DNA from: Paratrimastix pyriformis | Taxonomy: Eukaryota > Preaxostyla > Paratrimastigidae | Direction: 5' to 3' | Length of the DNA: 64,000 nt | Assembly: GCA_027972325.1 (NCBI GenBank) | Contig: JAPMOS010000009.1 | Location: forward strand, 785,008-849,007 | Shown: positions 34,538 through 64,000 of the stretch, in pieces | How the letters are laid out: each line of letters begins with the position of its first letter | Numbering within the stretch: the stretch's first letter is position 1 | Notes under the pieces: generated by a model | Databases searched by the model: none | What the model was told of the DNA's origin: nothing | What the model saw: the letters and a program-made list of their open reading frames with translations, nothing else | Position numbers and translations under genes: made by a program

Positions 34538-35397
34538 ATGCAGGCTCTGCTCTCCTTCCTCCAATCGTTCCAATGGCCCCGCTGGGTTGATGTGGCTGTG
34601 GACGAGTATCCCATTTTGGTGTGGCTGGTTTGCACCGTGGCAGTCTTTGTGGTCAACCGCCTGGTGATCGCCCCACTCGATTATATTATTTTTGGGAAGA
34701 CCTACCGCAAGCTCAACAAAATTGCTCGGTTCGATTGGGATATTCGTGTTCTTTCGAACACCCAGGCTGCCTATCAATTGATTTGCGCCTCGATTCTGGC
34801 CTACGTCCACTTTGATCAGTTCTACAACAACACCCTTTTCTGGTCCTCGACTGGTGGCAACCTCTTCCTTCTTGTTGCTCAGGGTTACTTCTTCGAGGAT
34901 CTTATCATTATGTTGGCCTACAGGAAGACCCAACTCTACAGCGCTCCCGCTGTGTGGCATCACATCATCACTCTGTTCACCTGCCTTTCCTCGGTTATTC
35001 TGAAGCGTCTCTCGACGGGCATTATCTGCGTTGGATTTTTTGAGGTCTCCACCTTCCTGCTGAACCAGATTTGGTTCCAGGAGACCCGCAAGGTCACCGA
35101 TTGGCGGTCTGTGCCTCACCTCTCCATCGACCACTCACCAATCTTTTTTGTAGTGCCACCCTCACCGGGGTGCTGACTTTCTTCGCCCTCACCTACCGCG
35201 CGATTGCCTGCGGTGGGCTGCTGTGGTTGGTCGGTCGCCACTTTGATGATCTGGTTGCCCGGTACACCCTGCTGGAGAAGTTCCTGAGCGCGATGGCCCT
35301 GGGGTCATTCACCCTGCTCAACGTTGCCTGGTTCGCCATGGGCGTCGTGAAGATGATCCAGACCTTCATGCCCAAGAAGGCCCAGAAGAGTGCATAA
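34538..35397 (+). CDS. TLC-domain multi-pass membrane protein
   Basis: Exons 34538-35106 and 35154-35397 (join WR|ATLTGV, phase 2) give 270 residues. The protein has several hydrophobic segments: PILVWLVCTVAVFVVN, LICASILAYVHF, LFLLVAQGYFFEDLIIML, LTFFALTYRAIACGGLLWLV and FTLLNVAWFAMGVVKM. The TLC (TRAM-LAG1-CLN8) pattern is seen in WDIRVLSNTQ, WHHIITLFTC and FFEVSTFLLN. The length fits TLCD-type proteins rather than ceramide synthases, and the Lag1 HH motif appears as WHH. It ends in PKKAQKSA, like a di-lysine retrieval tail, which suggests the endoplasmic reticulum. A role in lipid handling is inferred from the family. Confidence 0.8.
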
Positions 35398-35668
35398 CCT
35401 CCATCTGCCGCCGCTCCGCTTTCTCTCTTCGTCTCCCTCTTTGGCCGCTGTGCCCAAGGGGAACCTCCGCCTCTCCCACCTCCTCCCTATTTATTGGCTG
35501 TCTCTCCTCCCACCCGCGCCGCTCCCTCCGGGGAGAGGCAGTGCGTTTTCTTTTCCACCGAACACGACCTGTCTCATCCGCCCCCGGCAGAGCAGACACG
35601 ACCATGAATTTGAAAATGCGGAATTTTTTTTTTCTGGCGTTGATGAACGGTCCCGGGGGGGGAGGCGC

Positions 35669-41292
<5,624 letters not shown>

Positions 41293-41715
41293 CGAGGGCG
41301 TTTTGGGAAATCTGGCTCAATGGGGTGAGAGCTGCGTGGTCAGTCTTTTCCGCCACGTGTCTTGTCTGGGGGTGCTGGGGTGGTGACGAAGAAGCGGGTA
41401 AGCCACCCTTTTGAGGCATTCTGTTTTTTGCGGGAGTCCCTGGCCAAATTGCAAGTCGGTGACCAAAGACATGATCCCGCTTTCGCGGGGGCGGATCTGA
41501 GATTCGTGTTCGAAGGATGCAAGTTCATGGTGCGCGGGAGTCAGAATTCTTGGGAAAGGTGTTGGCCTCCCAAGGATTCCGCACAAACACACATAATCAA
41601 GTTTCGAATTCTAATATTTGCTGCATTCCCTGCCTTTCGGGTGAAACAGGTTATCATTCTGGTCTTTTTTTTGTAAAGGAGTGAGTCCCACCCACTCGAA
41701 ATCGGGGATTATTCG
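41293..41715. other. Divergent intergenic region
   Basis: Between the ATGs of the SF1 helicase (minus) and the zinc-ribbon protein (plus). A minus-strand reading beginning ATGCCTCAAAAG near 41420 could be an upstream exon, but no consistent join was found. Confidence 0.4.
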
Positions 41716-42261
41716 ATGGGACAGGCCTCATCAGGCGCGCGCGTGAAAGCACCACCGCCCCCACCTCCAGGTATTTCCAGCGAACTCACAGATTTTTCGT
41801 CGACGTCTCTCTGCCGAGAATGCCATTCGTTCGCAGCCATCACGTTTTACAAGGATCTCGAAGTCCTTTACACATGCGAGGAGTGCAAAAATTCTTTCCG
41901 TTCATACGTCCTGGATTTTGGCAAAAAAGCTGAATGTCGATTGAGACTCTGCCTTGCATGCAGCCAGTCTGTCGAGCGCACCTTCTCCACCGCAGTATCA
42001 CATTACACCTCCAGAAAAACCAACCGATGTCAAGGGTGCCGAGTCTTTCTCTCAGAATCTGATCGAGATGAGGTCTGTTCGTTCTGTGCATCACCTTGCA
42101 TTCCGTCGCCACGGCCGTACTAGACGCTGCCAGCCACGGGTCAATGCACAAGTTCTGGTGAAACCGGACTCAACGAAGACACAGTCGTCCTCGACCTCCC
42201 CGTGCCTCCTCCACCCCGGCCTCCTCCACCCCCCGCGGTCGAGGATGAAGAGGAGGACTAG
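41716..42261 (+). CDS. Small multi-CxxC protein with N-myristoylation motif
   Basis: Exons 41716-42072 and 42124-42261 join in phase 0 to 164 residues. The N-terminus MGQASSGAR fits the N-myristoylation pattern (Gly2, Ser6), so membrane attachment is likely. Cysteine pairs CREC, CEEC, CLAC and CQGC are spaced like two zinc ribbons. The C-terminal exon encodes a Pro run and an acidic end (AVEDEEED). If the intron is retained, a fifth pair (CSFC) would be read before a stop at 42121-42123, so two products are possible. No family was recognised. The acidic tail and CxxC pairs suggest a protein-binding adaptor, but this is only an inference. Confidence 0.65.
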
Positions 42262-43416
42262 ATACCCCGGGACCGTGCGTTGCTGCCCCCTTCCATTCGG
42301 GGGGCTGACTGTGATTTGAACTGCGTCCAACATCCGCACATGACGCACACGAACTCACACATGAGAACTCTTTGTTTTCCCGTGACTTCTTTCCTTCTGG
42401 CTGATGATGATGACACACATAAATGCACATAAACACACAACACACATGAACACCGTTCTTTCTCTCCTTGTATGACACACACCACATGTCACATAGCATC
42501 AATTCGCGCACGATTCACAGAAACGATCCGGCTTGTCTCACACTACCCCCCCCCCCCCCCCCCGATCCCCCACCACCCACGCCCACACAACAACAGCCTT
42601 GCCTTCTCGTGCCGTACCGTTTGTTTATACCCGTGTCGATATTTGCCTTGTCTTGAAACATTCGTATTTGGAGGACTCGAACGTGAAGCTGGCGCCGCTG
42701 GGGGGTGGGTCGGTCGGTCGGTCGGGTAGGGACCCCCGGCATGGCGGATGCATCCGAGATTCTCTCCTCCGGCCGTGGCTCTGGATTATCACGATGATTG
42801 GCCTTGCTAAATTGGAATTGATCGGCCTTGTGTCGGCCTTTCGTGACAAGCGCAGCCTGTGCAAAGCTGCTCGCCGATCTCAATGAGCTCGGCACCCGAC
42901 AGATGCCAGAATTTCAACGGGCTCAGCATAATCTGTTCAACCCCGCGCGCGGCGGCGGGGAAATAGACCCACGAATTGAGTGATAAGACAGGACACCTTC
43001 GATTTTCGAATGTCTGCCGAAATATCCTCTCGAAAGAGAGAGCTCGGCACCCGACATTAATATGTCAGAATTTCAACGGCTTCGGCATAACCTGCTCAAC
43101 CCCGCGGCGGGGGGGAATACCGACAGACAAGACACCTTCTTTTTTGAATGGCTGCCGAAAATGTCATCTCGAAAGAGAGAGAAAAATATAAGACGGCCGG
43201 ATTACAAACGCGACCATAAAAGTACAACCGTGGGTTCGGTCGGCTACACCCCAGGGGCAGGACCCACCTGGGTCAGTGTCATAACAACCACAAAAAATAA
43301 AACCAATTTCCATCCTCCATGTCTGAGTGCGTTTGATCGAACGAGGTGCAAACCCGTACAACAACAACACCAACAATCGATTATAAAAAAAACCACGATT
43401 TGCTTCCGCCTCGGCC
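42262..43416. other. Convergent intergenic region
   Basis: Between the 3' ends of the CxxC gene and the giant coiled-coil gene. It contains CA-rich stretches near 42405-42490, a poly-C run near 42547, and the tandem duplication listed separately. No coding sequence is supported. Confidence 0.5.
42885..43185. repeat. Imperfect tandem duplication of about 150 bp, non-coding
   Basis: Two copies, from 42885 and from 43040, each start GAGCTCGGCACCCGACA. Each then has CAGAATTTCAACGG, GCATAA.CTG.TCAACCCCGC and CTGCCGAAA, and ends CTCGAAAGAGAG. Small indels separate the copies and there is no shared open frame. Confidence 0.75.
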
Positions 43417-50553
<7,137 letters not shown>

Positions 50554-51236
50554 CTGGGCGAGGGGATTGGTTGTTTGTTATGTGTGGAGACAGAGTGGGT
50601 CGGAGAGGATTAGTGGGGGGGGGGGGGGGGGGGGGGGAGGGGAATCATTTAGCGCCGCCCTGGCAGATGATGCGATCCTGAACATGTCGTGGATGACGAT
50701 GATCATCATTATCGTTCATCCACCACCATCATCATGTTGTTGTTGTTGTGGCGTGCAGGGAAAGGGAGGAATGGTGACGAGGCCATTTTACAACATCCCA
50801 TTTTTTTCCAACATCCCATAAGTTGTTGGGTGGTCACCGTGGGGCAGGGATATTAGGGCCCCAGCGTAGGTTGCAATTTGGCTGGCCCGGTGGGGGCCAA
50901 TCCGGTTTGAGGGCCTGGCAGGCGAAAGCTTGTCACGTTTCTTGGGCTGGGGGGCTGCCTGCTGGGCCGGTCATTTTTTCTCGAAGAAAGCTGCCGCGCT
51001 CTCAGCGAACAGACAGCACAACTCAACCAATTTTGTTTGGACACGGGTGAATGGATCAATGAAAGGGGAACAGAAATGAAAAACCTTTTTGATGAACTCC
51101 GTAATGAACACCAACGAAATGAACAGAACACCAATCAATCAACAACACAAGAGCAACCATTTTATGTTGTTTTTGTCTCGCTTTCTTTCTCGTTTTTGGC
51201 CTCGTTTGTTCGGACACGGCACGGAAAAACACCCAC

Positions 51237-51305
<69 letters not shown>

Positions 51306-51537
51306 GCCCCGGGCCACATGCCAGGCCCTGTCGCGGCTGACACCGGCCGACCCCCCCGCCGCGCGAACCGACCTCCAGCGGGCCCTCTCCTCCGTCTCGA
51401 CCCTCCTGGTTCGGGACGCCCTTGCGCTCATGACCATGCGCAACGGCGCTGCTGCCGCGGCGGGCCCCGCGCCCTGGCCACGCCGTAGCGGCCGCCCAGG
51501 GCCCACGACCCGCCCCACCCCTGAGCACCCCTCCCCA
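50554..51537. other. Interval between two coiled-coil genes
   Basis: Should contain the 5' end of the giant coiled-coil gene. It includes a poly-G run near 50614-50637 and a CAT array at 51239-51305. A plus-strand hydrophilic frame near 51077-51160 (MKNLFDELRNEHQRNEQ) has no continuing exon that I could join. A GC-rich plus-strand frame at 51306-51537 is open but competes with minus-strand readings. Confidence 0.35.
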
Positions 51538-56419
<4,882 letters not shown>

Positions 56420-56733
56420 CCCATGTTCTGCTGCCTATTAGGGGAGTACTCAAATGGCGAACCGGGAGTTGACTTTGCTTGTGAAACACTGACGGATCAG
56501 GCACGCCGCCACGACGATCATGAGAAAACGACCACTGGTGAATACGGATATGCGCCTTCATATTCATCCGGCATTATCAGGTTCTGCACTCCTTCATGCC
56601 CACACTGACTATTAAGACCCAATTGTTTGCGGCCCTCCTCCTCCACTCCTCTGCCTCCGCAGCGTTGATCCAGACAAAAACAAAAGAGTGGACGTGTGGG
56701 TGAGATCTTTGCATGCGGTGGTGCAAGAGGTCG
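56420..56733. other. Intergenic stretch upstream of the coiled-coil gene
   Basis: 314 bp between the ATG of the 782-residue gene and the stop of the VWA gene, both on the minus strand. No gene seen. Confidence 0.5.
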
Positions 56734-57774
56734 TTACAACCGGTGGACGTCGGAGGTCGGCGGGCAAGCGGGTGCCGGTGGGGTCCTAATAAACATGGAG
56801 GCGCGCGGAGGGGCGGGAGTGGTGACGCCGTAGGTGGATGCGACCGGGCATCTCGGAACGGGAGTCGCGTTGACCACCAAACTGCCGGTCGGGACAGGCG
56901 GCACAGGCGGCACAGGGACCGCCACGCTCACCGGGCGGTTCTCGGCAACGACGGGCACTGGCTGGACGGCAGGCGGGGATATGACGGGGAGCACGCCGCT
57001 CCGGTGGTCGAAGATCGAGGCGGATGAGGCCTGGGTGAAGATGGACATCAGATCGGACATGTCATGCTTGACCCGGTAATTGGTCAGGATACACACGTGG
57101 TCACGCTCCTGCTCAAACATGCCCCGAAAGGCCTTGAGCATCATCAACTGGGGTTGGGCCAGCACCATCTTGTACCGGATGCGCTTGGCGTGCAGCTGGG
57201 CCAGGGTCTGGGCGGGGTTCTGACCGGGGAGCCCGGCCGGATGGTCATCACCAACATCAGGTCCGTGAAATTGCCTGAAAACATGCAAAAAAAAAAAAAA
57301 ATGCAGCGCGCTCAAAAACCAAAAACAAATCAAAACGACAACAGACATGCCGTGAGCAGGGGCATCGGTGATATGGATGAGCTGGCGAATATCGCCGGTC
57401 CAGTTCAGAGCTGCCACTTTCTCAAGGCCTCCTATGACATCTTCGGCCTCATCCCCGCCGCCCGCTGCCTCGATTGTCTCCATCAACTTGGCAATGATGG
57501 CGGGCTCATCAAAGTCATGGACCACGAAACGTTGTGAACCATCGCAAATATCACGATAACCCACAAAAGCAACCTTCATACGAACATTTGCGTCCGCGGC
57601 GATGGCAGTGCAAGCATGAGCGATCCCGGTCTTGATGCTCTCGATCGATGGCTGCATCGAGCCTGTGATGTCAACCAAGAGGCAAGTCTCCACCAATTCT
57701 TCTTTTCCAAGAGCCTGAGAGCGTGTATCAGGATCCGGTGATCAAACTGTCGGTGAACAAACCGTCTGTGCCAT
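56734..57774 (-). CDS. VWA-domain protein of the alpha-kinase-associated type
   Basis: Exons 57774-57763, 57714-57347 and 57274-56734 give 306 residues. The VWA domain covers most of exon 2 and the start of exon 3. It has LLVDITGSM (a MIDAS-like site with Thr in place of the first Ser), FVGYRDI, HDFDE, AAGGGDEAEDV and LIHITDAPAHG, then FHGPDVGDDHPAG. This layout is that of VWA domains found in slime-mould VWKA-type alpha-kinases. No kinase domain follows here; the remaining 100 residues are Pro/Val-rich. It probably binds a protein partner through a metal ion. The four-codon first exon is inferred from phase. Its ATG lies 50 bp from the divergent CUB gene. Confidence 0.75.
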
Positions 57775-57824
57775 TCGGGTGTCAGAGTAGGTAAGACCGC
57801 GGCGGCTGTGGCTCATCCATAAAA
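57775..57824. promoter_or_regulatory. 50-bp bidirectional promoter interval
   Basis: Only 50 bp separate the ATG of the VWA gene (minus) from that of the CUB gene (plus). Confidence 0.45.

Positions 57825-64000
<6,176 letters not shown>

Noticed and set aside
51306-51537. Plus-strand exon candidate (LSRLTPADPPAARTDLQRAL)
   Set aside because: Attractive composition and a preceding CATCAG, but no upstream or downstream exon could be joined and minus-strand readings are equally open.

Overview
The window is nuclear DNA of a GC-rich, intron-rich microbial eukaryote. The signs are an intronless histone H3 gene, a tRNA-Leu with internal Pol III promoter boxes, and multi-exon genes on both strands. 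Short introns (about 45-110 nt, GT...AG) join exons whose phases add up. TGA, TAA and TAG are all used as stops, so the code looks standard. The lineage cannot be read from the sequence; a free-living protist such as a metamonad is a guess. All gene models were built by hand from open frames, splice dinucleotides and exon phase.

Region 1 (1-26458) is a dense ADP-ribosylation neighbourhood. It holds a 5'-partial PARP-like gene (1-2255), a WWE/Cys-module/WWE/PARP gene (2813-4654), a single NADAR-domain gene (4859-5596), a tandem NADAR gene (5775-7944), a proline-rich gene with three Cys modules and a PARP domain (8165-11246), an RRM protein (11742-14803), a multi-pass membrane protein (14978-16664), a very large fusion protein (16823-24292) and a further PARP catalytic gene with no clear 5' end (25374-26458). 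The fusion protein combines RRM-like, DEAH-helicase-like, RING/IBR-like, PARP and two WWE domains. PARP domains attach ADP-ribose, WWE domains bind it, and NADAR domains cleave N-glycosides of the ADP-ribose/NAD type, so writers, readers and candidate erasers lie side by side.

Region 2 (26459-35397) holds histone H3 with a TATA box and a 3' stem-loop, an aminoglycoside-phosphotransferase-like kinase fused to a maltose/galactoside-type acetyltransferase, two paralogous eS30-like proteins embedded in local segmental duplications, a 91-residue helical protein and a TLC-domain membrane protein.

Region 3 (35669-57774) is mostly minus strand. It contains a complete UPF1/senataxin-type SF1 helicase, a small myristoylation-motif zinc-ribbon protein (plus strand), two giant coiled-coil proteins and a VWA-domain protein. 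One coiled-coil gene contains long runs of a DLTQ heptad; an intron of the other carries the tRNA-Leu gene on the opposite strand.

Region 4 (57825 to the window end) is a secreted multi-CUB protein, 3' partial.

Most long introns are swollen by arrays of (GAT)n/(ATC)n or of other minisatellites, in both orientations. These arrays produce many long but meaningless open frames of poly-His, poly-Ile, poly-Ser, poly-Met or poly-Asp.
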